64,000 nt of DNA from Candidatus Gastranaerophilales bacterium (lineage in GTDB: Bacteria > Cyanobacteriota > Vampirovibrionia > Gastranaerophilales > Gastranaerophilaceae), in assembly GCA_944324485.1 (NCBI GenBank), contig CALUWM010000010.1, positions 1 to 64,000 of the forward strand, written 5' to 3'. Below are positions 42,327 to 50,655 of this stretch, piece by piece. A program made the translations under genes and the position numbers. Numbering within the stretch: the first letter of the stretch is position 1; every line of letters begins with the position of its first letter. The notes under the pieces were generated by a model that was not told where the DNA came from, did not search any database, and saw nothing but the letters and a program-made list of their open reading frames with translations.

Positions 42327-42961
42327 TATTTAACCTCCTTTGCATTATCACTATTTTGAGGTTTTTTAACTTTTGCACCAATATTTTTAACAAATTTTGT
42401 TGCATTTTTATTAATAAAATTAATAAACGGTGCATCAATAACAAAATTTGTAACAAGCATAACCAACAATGCAACAGCTCCGCCTATATTCTTACCCCAA
42501 GCCGAAGCATTTGATATTTTTTTATACTTACTGCTATTTTCATTCAATCCTTTATTTACAATTCCGGCAAATTTATCTGAAAATTTATCACCAAGTTTCT
42601 CCCCTGCTTTTTCCCCTGCTTTCATACATAAAGCAGTTGCAGCAGCAATACATAAACCTCTTATAACAACACCAACAATTGTCCCACCAACAGCTTGAGA
42701 AAAAGTTCTTACCGCTTGAACTTTTGAGCTTTGCTTTGTTCTTCCGTCTTTTTCATCAGTAATTTTTGTAATAGTCTTTCCGATTCCGATATCCATTGCA
42801 GGACCAATTGTTGCTTCTGAAGCTGACATAACTACCTTTTGTGCAATAACCGATGAACCAGCAAGAGTAGCTAATAAAGCAGGATGCTTTGTAATAAATC
42901 CAACGGTTTTTTCACCAAAAGAACCTTTAAAGTTTTGATTGCTAATGCTATTTACTTTCAT
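42326..42961 (-). CDS. Unknown membrane-associated protein with N-terminal NFKG motif
   Basis: 211 aa. Starts MKVNSISNQNFKGSFGEK. Hydrophobic or glycine-rich segments at about 30-50 (LLATLAGSSVIAQKVVM), 90-112 (AVGGTIVGVVIRGLCIAAAT) and 155-175 (IGGAVALLVMLVTNFVI), with a Lys/Gly amphipathic piece (AGEKAGEKLGDKFSDKF) between. No signal peptide, no known family. TATAAA eight bases before ATG and no strong SD. First gene of the pair with 41586-42326. Confidence 0.7.
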   Translation of the reverse strand: MKVNSISNQNFKGSFGEKTVGFITKHPALLATLAGSSVIAQKVVMSASEATIGPAMDIGIGKTITKITDEKDGRTKQSSKVQAVRTFSQAVGGTIVGVVIRGLCIAAATALCMKAGEKAGEKLGDKFSDKFAGIVNKGLNENSSKYKKISNASAWGKNIGGAVALLVMLVTNFVIDAPFINFINKNATKFVKNIGAKVKKPQNSDNAKEVK

Positions 42962-43137
42962 ATGACCACTTTATAATTAACCAATAATTTAAAAACCATA
43001 AACCTAAATTTTTGCCATGCAAAACACTACGTTTTACATTTTTTTACATAATCCCCGTTGACCACAACTGCCAATTTAGAATAAAATTTATTATAACAAA
43101 AAAGTGCAAAAAATACATAAAATTGGATATTAAGATT

Positions 43138-44685
43138 ATGCAAAGAAAAGAAAATTCAAAACAAAATTTTAAAAAACCGTTTTTTTATGATATCACCCTA
43201 AGGGACGGCAACCAATCTTTAAAAAAACCTTGGAGTCTAGAAGAAAAAAAATTCATCTTTGATAAAATTGTTTCTCTTAATATTCCAGCCATTGAAATAG
43301 GATTTCCGGCTTCATCCCAAATGGATTTTGAATCCTGCAAAACACTTGCGCAACGCTCAAAAAACACTCTTGTTTCAGTTCTTGCAAGAGCGCACAAAGA
43401 CGATATAGAAAGAGCAATTCTGGCTGTTAAAGATGCACAAAAACCAAGATTGCACACATTTATTACTCTATCGCCGTTTCATATGAAGCACGTTTTAAAT
43501 AAAAAACCTGATGTTGTTGCTTCTCTTGCAATAGAGGCTGTTGAATACGGTCATAAAAATCTTTTAAAAGAAAACAAAAATGCAGATATTGAATTTTCAG
43601 TAGAGCATTTTGGAGATTGTCTTGAAAATCTTGATTTTGTTATAGATGTTTTAAAGGATATAGTTAAAAATGGCGCTACAACAATAAACCTGCCAAACAC
43701 AGTTGAAAGATACCGCCCAAAAAGATTTTTAGATATGATTACAAAAGTAAAAGAAAATTTACCAGAAAATATAATAATTTCAGTTCATAATCACAATGAT
43801 TTAGGAATGGCAACAGCCACAACAGTGGAAAGTTATTTTAGAGGAGCACAACAACTTGAATGTTGCCTTAATGGTTTGGGTGAACGTGCGGGAAACACTG
43901 ATTTTATGCAAGTCGCTGTTGCACTTCATAATAGCGGAATTGAAACAGGAATAAAACTTGATAAACTCTATGAAACAGCTTTAATTATCTCTCAAATGTC
44001 AAAAATTAAAATATATGAAAAAGCTCCCTTGATAGGACCTGAAGCCCTTGCACACAGAAGCGGAATACATCAAGACGGCGCAATAAAAACAAAAGACATG
44101 GACTTCGGTGCTTATAGACCAATTCATCCAAACCTGATAGGAAGATTTGATGATGAAAAAATTGGTTTCACTTCTCAATCAGGTAAAACTGCCATTTATG
44201 ATATCATTAAAGCTCTAAAATACCCTATTACAATTCAAGAATCGGTTTATTTAACACCTATTGCTAAAAAAATAGCAGAAACCAAAGGTGAACTTACAGA
44301 TAAAGAAATTCTTGAATTATACTTTGACAAAATATGCAACATCAAAGGAGCATTTGAATTAATTTCCTTTAAGCAAATTGAAAAAGGAATTTTTGACTTA
44401 TTTTTCAATTTTAAAGGCGAAAGAAAAGAAGTTATCGGACAAGGAAACGGCCCCTTGGATGCTTGTTTAAATGCCTTAAAAAAATTAGGATTTGAAACGA
44501 AACTTTCATATTATAAACAATATTCTCTAGATAGCGATTCTGAAGGTTCTTCAGCTAGAGCAATGAGCATGATATCTATGCTTAATAAAGAAGGAAAAGA
44601 AATAATCGGCAGAGCAATAGACACATCAACTGCTCAAGCAAATGTGAAAGCAATATTCAACGCCCTAAATCAAATATATGTTTAA
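43138..44685 (+). CDS. leuA: 2-isopropylmalate synthase
   Basis: 515 aa from ATG 43138. An upstream in-frame stretch to 43012 looks non-coding (odd composition, no SD). Condenses acetyl-CoA with 2-oxoisovalerate, the first step of leucine synthesis. Motifs: [14 protein letters not shown] (DmpG/HMGL family, catalytic Arg and metal-binding Asp), INLPNTVER, metal-binding [15 protein letters not shown] (HxH), [20 protein letters not shown]. The C-terminal regulatory domain is present ([20 protein letters not shown]). RDGNQ rather than RDGEQ points to the LeuA type-2 form. Homocitrate or citramalate synthase are less likely alternatives. No other leu gene nearby. Confidence 0.85.
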   Translation: MQRKENSKQNFKKPFFYDITLRDGNQSLKKPWSLEEKKFIFDKIVSLNIPAIEIGFPASSQMDFESCKTLAQRSKNTLVSVLARAHKDDIERAILAVKDAQKPRLHTFITLSPFHMKHVLNKKPDVVASLAIEAVEYGHKNLLKENKNADIEFSVEHFGDCLENLDFVIDVLKDIVKNGATTINLPNTVERYRPKRFLDMITKVKENLPENIIISVHNHNDLGMATATTVESYFRGAQQLECCLNGLGERAGNTDFMQVAVALHNSGIETGIKLDKLYETALIISQMSKIKIYEKAPLIGPEALAHRSGIHQDGAIKTKDMDFGAYRPIHPNLIGRFDDEKIGFTSQSGKTAIYDIIKALKYPITIQESVYLTPIAKKIAETKGELTDKEILELYFDKICNIKGAFELISFKQIEKGIFDLFFNFKGERKEVIGQGNGPLDACLNALKKLGFETKLSYYKQYSLDSDSEGSSARAMSMISMLNKEGKEIIGRAIDTSTAQANVKAIFNALNQIYV

Positions 44686-45776
44686 ATGCTAAAATTCATA
44701 GTTTTATATAAAGGTTCTTTAGTTTTTGTATCGAAAAAATGCAAATCCCTAGGATTTATTGAAAACTTTACTTCGGATTCTGTTGGAATTTGAGCATTAA
44801 TTGTAGAACAAAATTCACTATCTCCCACTTTAAAATAAACATTTTTATATGCGCCCAAGTTCTCTTCAAAAACCACTTTTGCACTAAATTTAATAATATT
44901 AAAAGGATACAATGGGTTGCCTTCGGGAATAATGTCTTCGGGTCGAACACCGACCAAAACTTCATTTTTATTTTTAATTGAAACAGGCATGGAATTCAAA
45001 CTCAAGGAAATATTACCCATTACCATAATTTCATTTTTTATTTCCGCCAAAGAAATATTCATTGGATTAGCTCCCATAAACGTGGCAACAAAGACATTTT
45101 TGGGATGATTATATACATTATAAGGAGTGTCAAACTGTTGAATCATTCCTTCATTTAAAACAACAATTCTATCCCCCATTGTAAGAGCTTCAGTTTGATC
45201 ATGTGTAACATATATAAAAGTTGTTTTTAATTTTTTATGAAGCTTTTTAATCTCAGAGCGCATCTCGCTTCTTAATTTTGCATCCAAATTAGATAATGGT
45301 TCATCCATTAAAAAAACTTTTGGTTCGCGTACGATTGCTCTTGCCAAGGCAACTCTCTGGCGTTGCCCTCCTGAAAGTTCTTTTGGCTTAGAGTTTATAT
45401 AATCTTCAAGTTTTAAAATCTCAACTGCTCTTGTAATTCTTCTTTGAATTTCACATTTTGCAACTTTTCTAACTTTTAAACCTAATGCTATATTCTCTTT
45501 AACAGAAAGATGAGGATATAAAGCATAGCTTTGAAAAACCATAGCTATATCTCTATCTTTTGGAGCAACTGAATTTACCATATTATCATCAATGAAAATT
45601 TCACCTGAAGTTGGAGTTTCAAGTCCTGCAATCATCCTTAATAAAGTAGACTTACCGCAACCCGATGCACCAACAAGAACGATAAACTCACCATCATTTA
45701 TTTCAAGATTAATATCTTTTAAAATTTCTTTTTTACCAAAACTCTTCGAAATATTTTTTAATAATACTTTTGCCAT
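44682..45776 (-). CDS. Sugar ABC transporter ATP-binding protein (MalK/UgpC/MsmK type)
   Basis: 364 aa. Complete ABC ATPase: Walker [10 protein letters not shown] (about 36-44), Q-loop [13 protein letters not shown], signature [14 protein letters not shown], Walker [14 protein letters not shown]-loop [15 protein letters not shown]. The C-terminal OB/TOBE domain ([13 protein letters not shown] ... [11 protein letters not shown]) is typical of carbohydrate importers. No permease or binding protein is adjacent, so it may be a shared ATPase serving several importers, as MsmK does in some bacteria (inference). Overlaps leuA's stop by 4 nt (convergent). Confidence 0.9.
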   Translation of the reverse strand: MAKVLLKNISKSFGKKEILKDINLEINDGEFIVLVGASGCGKSTLLRMIAGLETPTSGEIFIDDNMVNSVAPKDRDIAMVFQSYALYPHLSVKENIALGLKVRKVAKCEIQRRITRAVEILKLEDYINSKPKELSGGQRQRVALARAIVREPKVFLMDEPLSNLDAKLRSEMRSEIKKLHKKLKTTFIYVTHDQTEALTMGDRIVVLNEGMIQQFDTPYNVYNHPKNVFVATFMGANPMNISLAEIKNEIMVMGNISLSLNSMPVSIKNKNEVLVGVRPEDIIPEGNPLYPFNIIKFSAKVVFEENLGAYKNVYFKVGDSEFCSTINAQIPTESEVKFSINPRDLHFFDTKTKEPLYKTMNFSI

Positions 45777-45798
45777 TAAACTCTACTCTTTTATCCAC

Positions 45799-46926
45799 CT
45801 ATCTTAAAGGTAACACAAAAGTAAACATTGTGCCAAAGTTCTCTTTAGAATATACCCAAATTTCACCTTTAAAATCTGTTATATAATTTTTTAATAAATT
45901 TAATGAAGCCTTTAGCCCAATCGGACGCTTAATTGAACCTTTATAATAAGTATCAAAAATATTATCCAATTCGTCTTGACTGAATACCAAATCTGCAATC
46001 TTTGCTTCAAACAAAACATATTTTGTTGTATCGTATGAATCATTTGCTAAAAAGTCTCTTGTTTTTAAGAAATCCAAAGGGGGATGCCCAATATTTAAAG
46101 AGCACTTACCCAAATTTACAAATCTCAAAAATATATCCATTATACAACGCAAAATATATTCAACAATTTCGCTATCTAAAAAGCAATCTCTCTCTGTTAA
46201 AGTCGAATAATCAAGAGAAAATATAATCTTCTTGTCCTTAAAATCCTTCTCATAAACTCGATTAATAGATTTTATGAGACTTATTAAATCAAATAACTTT
46301 CTTTTATATTCAATTTTTTTAGATTCTGCCTTGAAAAGAGTAAATAATTTTTCAAGATCATAATTTAAATCTCTTGCATTTATATTTATAATATTTAAAT
46401 ATTTTTGCTGTTTTTCAGATAAAGCTCCGCCGATACCGTCTAAAAGAGCTCGAGAAAATCCACTTATTGAAACAAGATTAGATAAAATAACTCCGGATGA
46501 ATCCAACAAGAAATCATTTTTTTCATCTATTATCTTTTGTGCAACAGAAAACTTTTCTTTTGTTACTTTATTTTCTTTGTGTTGCTCTGTTGCATTTCTT
46601 GCTACAACATAAACTTTATTTGTTTCTAAATCTCTCCTTGCAGTTATCTCAAGTAACAAAGATGGTCTTTCTTCCTCTTTTATAAAAGCTTTAACAAGTT
46701 CCGAAGAACCATCTTGAACAATTTTATTTAATATTGCAGTGCCGTTTTCAACAAACTCGGAAAAATAATGCCCTAAAACATTAAACCTGTTAGTATCATA
46801 CATTTCAAGAACTTTGTCATTAACGTCTATTATTTTACCGTCTTGTTCTAATGTAAAAATTCCGTCTGGCAATAAATTGAAGTTATTATCTTCTTTTTGG
46901 CTTTTAAAATACTCTAATATTTTCAT
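45799..46926 (-). CDS. PAS-histidine-kinase-like protein lacking the phospho-acceptor His
   Basis: 375 aa. PAS domain (about 15-115: LLPDGIFTLEQDGKIIDVND, YVVARNATEQ), DHp-like helices (about 130-195) and a degenerate ATPase domain (to 375; ending GEIWVYSKENFGTMFTFVLP). In the DHp helix the usual F-xx-xSHELRTPL is DFLLDSSGVILSNLVSISGF, so His and the downstream Pro are missing while the next helix (LLDGIGGALSEKQQKYLNII) is well kept. The N-box lacks its Asn and the DxGxG motif is absent. So neither autophosphorylation nor ATP binding is expected; a regulatory pseudokinase is likely. No membrane helix. No SD; TATAGC six bases before ATG. Confidence 0.8.
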   Translation of the reverse strand: MKILEYFKSQKEDNNFNLLPDGIFTLEQDGKIIDVNDKVLEMYDTNRFNVLGHYFSEFVENGTAILNKIVQDGSSELVKAFIKEEERPSLLLEITARRDLETNKVYVVARNATEQHKENKVTKEKFSVAQKIIDEKNDFLLDSSGVILSNLVSISGFSRALLDGIGGALSEKQQKYLNIININARDLNYDLEKLFTLFKAESKKIEYKRKLFDLISLIKSINRVYEKDFKDKKIIFSLDYSTLTERDCFLDSEIVEYILRCIMDIFLRFVNLGKCSLNIGHPPLDFLKTRDFLANDSYDTTKYVLFEAKIADLVFSQDELDNIFDTYYKGSIKRPIGLKASLNLLKNYITDFKGEIWVYSKENFGTMFTFVLPLR

Positions 46927-47069
46927 TTATTCGCTATAAAACCTTCTCAAAATTATATTATCACAATATCTTATCAAACGAAAGTTATAGTAAACTTATT
47001 CTTTGTAATAATTAACATTTAAATTAAAAACAACTAAGATAAAGTAGAGTAGCTAGGATGACTTAAAAA

Positions 47070-47399
47070 ATGGATTTTTTAAAGATAACTCATAAAAATA
47101 AAATTATTTTAACTATAAATAAAAGCAAAATTGACGATGATATAGTTGACAATATATTAAAAGCAACAAAAAATCATCAAACAATCGGACTTGATATGAA
47201 AAATGTTATCACTATAAATTCAAAAAAGTTTATTAACTTACTTTTAACTAATAAATTTAAACTTTTTAATCTTCAAAGTGAAATTTTAATGTATATTTCA
47301 ATAATTTTAAAAGAAGGTTCTCTAAAATCATATATAAACAAAAACGATTTTATCGAAAATAAAAGAGAATTAATCAAACGTCGCTTTCTTGTTGCCTAA
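47070..47399 (+). CDS. STAS-like small protein
   Basis: 109 aa. Pattern of strand (NKIILTINKSKIDDD), strand (TIGLDMKNVITINSKKF) and helices (LFNLQSEILMYISIILKEGS) follows the STAS/anti-anti-sigma fold (LDLSxVxxIDSSGLxxLL). The conserved Ser phosphorylation pair is NSKK, so one Ser remains. A role in partner-switching is possible but weakly supported. SD AGGATG is 11-12 nt before ATG. The following GT-C-like gene has its own promoter starting inside this stop region. Confidence 0.55.
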   Translation: MDFLKITHKNKIILTINKSKIDDDIVDNILKATKNHQTIGLDMKNVITINSKKFINLLLTNKFKLFNLQSEILMYISIILKEGSLKSYINKNDFIENKRELIKRRFLVA

Positions 47400-47426
47400 T
47401 TAAACCATAATTTGTAGAATTAAAAT
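47392..47426 (+). promoter_or_regulatory. Promoter of the GT-C-like gene (leaderless type)
   Basis: TTGCCT (47392-47397), exactly 17 bp, TAGAAT (47415-47420), then six bases to the ATG at 47427. The -35 box matches that of the NrtR-like gene base for base. No SD. The -35 overlaps the end of the STAS-like gene. Confidence 0.6.
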
Positions 47427-49523
47427 ATGTTCTTTTTAGGAATCTTATTAAACTTTTTTTCTTCATATATAATTGCTTCGCTTATAGGAAGCGAATTGAT
47501 AATCTTTATTGCCTTTTTTGCATTAATAATTCTAAATATAGAAATTTTATCGATTTTTAATTCGATTAATTCAATAAATATAATTCTTTTGAATTTATTT
47601 GAATTATTTTTTTTAATACTTTTTTGGAGAAACAAAAACTACCCGAATTTAGCCCTAAAAATAGACTTTAAAAGACTTAAAAATGCTTTTTTGCTGGATA
47701 AATCATTAATTATTCTGGCGATTTCTTTTATAATTTTAATTTTCACAACATTTATTTTAGCTATTGTTATGCCTCCACTGGAGCCTGACAGCCAAACTTA
47801 TCATTTCTTAAGAGCAGTTGAATTTATATCACAAAAAAATCTCTCACATTTTGAAACAAACGACATTAGAGCCCTAATCATGCCAATAAATTCAGAAATT
47901 TTTTATACTTGGATGATAGCCTTAAAAAAGAATTTTCAAGGGTGCGGACTTTTATCTTTTTTTTCATACATTTTTACGCTTTTTGCAAGTTTAGATATTT
48001 GTTCAAAATTCAAAATATCGTATAGAAAAAGATTGTGGGCAATATTTCTTTTCTCATCGCTTGCAGCAATTATAATCCAAATTCCAAGTCTGCAAACAGA
48101 TATAACCGTAGGAGCACTTTTTTTATGCACAGTTGCTTTATACTTAAAAAATCACAAAAAATATATTTATTTTTCATCTTTATCGCTTGCAATCGCTCTT
48201 GGCGTCAAAAGTACAAGCTTTATGATGCTTTTTGGTTTAATAATTTTAATCTTAGCAATCACTTATTTTATTAAAAAAGAAAGAAATTTTAAAAATATTG
48301 GGCTGTTTATTACTTTTCTTATTTTAAATTTTCTTATATTTTCATCATATAACTACATTTTAAATCTTATAGATTTCCATAGTCCATTCTCAAACCACGC
48401 TGCTTATCTTGGACACAAATTTTGGGGCGGATATAAGGGATTTATTTCAAATTTAACACATTTTTCATTTCAAGCACTTGATTTTACAGGTTTTAAATGG
48501 GGGTATTATTTAAATGATAAAATACTTCACCTAAAAAACGCTTTCTTTCATTTAATAAACATTAACCCCATCATAGGATGTAATGTTGAAATGGAAAAAG
48601 TAAATATTATAGCCGATGAACAAGTTGCAGGTTTTGGAATTTTAGGTTTTTTAGTATTTATACCTTGTATTTTTATTTCAATTTATAAAATCTTTTCAAA
48701 TAAAAATAAAAAAACAATTTTTCTATTTTTTTTAGCAATCATTTTTTTAATAAACATAATTGTTTTATCTTTAAGCATTGGTTATATGATTTTTTCAATA
48801 AGATTTATTGTATCATTTGTTTGCTTATCTAGCGTATGTCTTATATATTCATACAGAAAAAAAAGTGCCATAAAGCCTTTTATCATATTTTTTATGATTT
48901 TTTATATGACTCTTATTTCAACACATATTAAAAGAATGCCTTTTTTTGTTGTAATAAAAAATTTAAAAACAAATAACTTTAATTTATCTAAATTTAATAA
49001 AGATTGTTTCAACAGCAAAATAACTGATGTATTCGAATTAGCACCTGATATACTTGAAACAGTGAATAAAAGATATAAAAATGTTTCAAAAGTTGCAATC
49101 GTTAAAACAACAAATTCCTCTTTGTTATATTTAAAAGACAAAAATATAACAAAAATTGATTTTGATTTTATAAATGCAGCAAACCTAGATAAAATAAACC
49201 TCAATAACTATGACTTGGTTATATTAGAAGGAGAAATTCAAGATGACAATGTTTTTAATCCTGAAGATGTGGAAATAAATTATATAATTGAAAATGAAAA
49301 AATAATTTTTAATAAAGAACAAAAAAATAAAGTTCAATGCTGCTATAACGCAATAAATACAAATCCGAACGAATCAATATCAAGAGAATGTTTAGGTTAT
49401 GCCTATATGCTAAAAAATAAAGACTTTAAAAAAGATTATACAAAACTTTTCAAATCAAAAAGTACAAAAATGGAAATTCAAATACACTACTTTAAGAATA
49501 TTAAATTTTCTGATAATATATAA
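47427..49523 (+). CDS. Polytopic membrane protein, probable GT-C-type glycosyltransferase
   Basis: 698 aa. About 11-13 hydrophobic helices across residues 1-500. After a helix near residue 95-115 comes MPPLEPDSQTYHFLRAVEFI, with an acidic pair in the first external loop like the catalytic D/E of GT-C enzymes (PMT/ArnT, GT39), then INSEIFYTWMIAL. A soluble C-terminal domain of about 190 residues (about 505-698) contains YDLVILEGEIQDDN and a helix-rich end. Likely moves a sugar from a lipid carrier to an envelope acceptor (family-level inference). Codon and base composition are even more AT-rich than its neighbours. Confidence 0.6.
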   Translation: MFFLGILLNFFSSYIIASLIGSELIIFIAFFALIILNIEILSIFNSINSINIILLNLFELFFLILFWRNKNYPNLALKIDFKRLKNAFLLDKSLIILAISFIILIFTTFILAIVMPPLEPDSQTYHFLRAVEFISQKNLSHFETNDIRALIMPINSEIFYTWMIALKKNFQGCGLLSFFSYIFTLFASLDICSKFKISYRKRLWAIFLFSSLAAIIIQIPSLQTDITVGALFLCTVALYLKNHKKYIYFSSLSLAIALGVKSTSFMMLFGLIILILAITYFIKKERNFKNIGLFITFLILNFLIFSSYNYILNLIDFHSPFSNHAAYLGHKFWGGYKGFISNLTHFSFQALDFTGFKWGYYLNDKILHLKNAFFHLININPIIGCNVEMEKVNIIADEQVAGFGILGFLVFIPCIFISIYKIFSNKNKKTIFLFFLAIIFLINIIVLSLSIGYMIFSIRFIVSFVCLSSVCLIYSYRKKSAIKPFIIFFMIFYMTLISTHIKRMPFFVVIKNLKTNNFNLSKFNKDCFNSKITDVFELAPDILETVNKRYKNVSKVAIVKTTNSSLLYLKDKNITKIDFDFINAANLDKINLNNYDLVILEGEIQDDNVFNPEDVEINYIIENEKIIFNKEQKNKVQCCYNAINTNPNESISRECLGYAYMLKNKDFKKDYTKLFKSKSTKMEIQIHYFKNIKFSDNI

Positions 49524-49553
49524 AAGTTGAATGAAGATTTACGAGGATATTTT

Positions 49554-50258
49554 ATGTTTAAAAAAGCTTTATCTATGACTTTACTGTCTGCAATTATTGC
49601 CTCAACATCTTTGCAAACATTAGCGTATAATTACAACGATACTGATGTTGAGCACCTACAAACCGTTAAAGACGCAAAGATTGATCTTGTTAAAATTACT
49701 CCAAGCGGAAATGTTATTCAAAAAGAAAACAACCTTGTAGTAAACTTTGCACAAAATTTCAATTCAAAATACTATAAAACAGGAGATTACGTACAATTTG
49801 TATTTGAAAATGACGTCAAAACAACCGAAGGAACTTTATTAATACCTTGCAATTCTTCTCTTATTGCAAGAATTACCTGCATCGAATCTCCAAAATGGTT
49901 TTCAAGAAATGCAAAAGTCTTTATGGAATTTACACACATCTTACTTCCGGATGGAACAAATATTCCTGTTTGTGTAGAACTTGCCAAAAAGAAAAAATAT
50001 CTTCAAGAAGGTGCTAAAGAAACAGCAGGAAAAATAGCAGCATACACCCTCTCCATAGGTGGAGTAGGCTCAGGCTTAGGTGCAGCAATAGGAGTTGCAG
50101 CAGGTAATACAATTACAGGTTTAATTATAGGCGGTTCAATCGGTGGCGGAGTAGGATTAGTTTCTGGCGTAGTTTCTCCTGGGCTTCATTACAAAGCAAA
50201 AAAAGGCGAAAAAGTAATTCTTGAACTACAAGATAACTTAAAATTACCTGTCAGATAA
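49554..50258 (+). CDS. Exported protein with C-terminal glycine-zipper hairpin
   Basis: 234 aa from ATG 49554 (SD GAGG, 8 nt). Signal peptide about 1-23 (FKKALSMTLLSAIIASTSLQ). The mature domain of about 150 residues is beta-rich (VQFVFENDVKTTEGTLLIPC, VFMEFTHILLPDGTNIPVCV). Residues about 165-205 form Gly-rich membrane-like segments (IGGVGSGLGAAIGVAAG, LIIGGSIGGGVGLVSGV), a glycine-zipper motif seen in envelope and pore-forming proteins. Family not recognised; an envelope-integrity or lipid-interacting role is possible. Confidence 0.7.
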   Translation: MFKKALSMTLLSAIIASTSLQTLAYNYNDTDVEHLQTVKDAKIDLVKITPSGNVIQKENNLVVNFAQNFNSKYYKTGDYVQFVFENDVKTTEGTLLIPCNSSLIARITCIESPKWFSRNAKVFMEFTHILLPDGTNIPVCVELAKKKKYLQEGAKETAGKIAAYTLSIGGVGSGLGAAIGVAAGNTITGLIIGGSIGGGVGLVSGVVSPGLHYKAKKGEKVILELQDNLKLPVR

Positions 50259-50280
50259 AAGTAATCATTATAACAAATAA

Positions 50281-50330
50281 TTGAATAAATCACCTTCTTA
50301 TGCTATAATTATAGTAAAAGAAGGTGATTT
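50281..50330 (+). promoter_or_regulatory. Promoter overlapped by an SD-sequestering inverted repeat
   Basis: TTGAAT (50281-50286), 17-bp spacer, TATAAT (50304-50309). A perfect 13-bp inverted repeat, AAATCACCTTCTT (50287-50299) and AAGAAGGTGATTT (50318-50330), fills the spacer and the leader. The right arm holds the SD AAGG of the gene at 50332. RNA started here (near 50316) lacks the left arm; RNA reading through from upstream would fold and hide the SD. The repeat could also be a repressor operator. Confidence 0.65.
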
Positions 50331-50331
50331 T

Positions 50332-50592
50332 ATGTCTTTTGATATCAATCCAAACAGAAATCTATCTAACGTACAAGCTTCATCTAAAACATCCGGCGGA
50401 GGTGCAGGAAACACCGGTTATTTTCAACGTGGAGAAGCTGAAGAAGAGTCTATTGAATTTTCAAAAGATTATCCGGATGACAGTTTTGAAAGACAAGGGG
50501 AAGAAACTGTTGAAGAAGAAAGTCTCATTTCTATAATAAAAAATTTAATCTCAGATTTTCTTTCAGTAATTAAAAATTTCTTTACTAAATAA
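50332..50592 (+). CDS. Small acidic protein, unknown
   Basis: 86 aa from ATG 50332 (SD AAGGTG, 6 nt). Start MSFDINPNRNLSNVQASSKT, Gly/Ser-rich, then an acidic middle (AEEESIEFSKDYPDDSFE) and a hydrophobic, amphipathic C-terminal helix (LISIIKNLISDFLSVIKNFF). The helix may bind membrane or a partner. No family recognised. Own promoter with an overlapping inverted repeat suggests tight control. pgk follows 63 nt later with its own signals. Confidence 0.65.
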   Translation: MSFDINPNRNLSNVQASSKTSGGGAGNTGYFQRGEAEEESIEFSKDYPDDSFERQGEETVEEESLISIIKNLISDFLSVIKNFFTK

Positions 50593-50594
50593 AG

Positions 50595-50647
50595 TTGAAG
50601 ATTGTTTATCTTTATTCTAAAATTACCTTATGTTGTTACATAAGGAG
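50595..50647 (+). promoter_or_regulatory. pgk promoter with SD-overlapping hairpin
   Basis: TTGAAG (50595-50600), 17 bp, TAAAAT (50618-50623). An inverted repeat CCTTATGT (50626-50633) / ACATAAGG (50638-50645) with loop TGTT has the pgk SD (AAGGAG, 50642-50647) in its right arm. A transcript begun near 50630 would carry only part of the left arm and leave the SD open, unlike read-through RNA. Confidence 0.5.
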
Positions 50648-50655
50648 TTTGAGAC

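Noticed and set aside
43012-43137. 42-residue N-terminal extension of leuA
   Set aside because: Composition differs from LeuA N-termini and no SD precedes it; the family begins near the DITLRDG strand shortly after ATG 43138.
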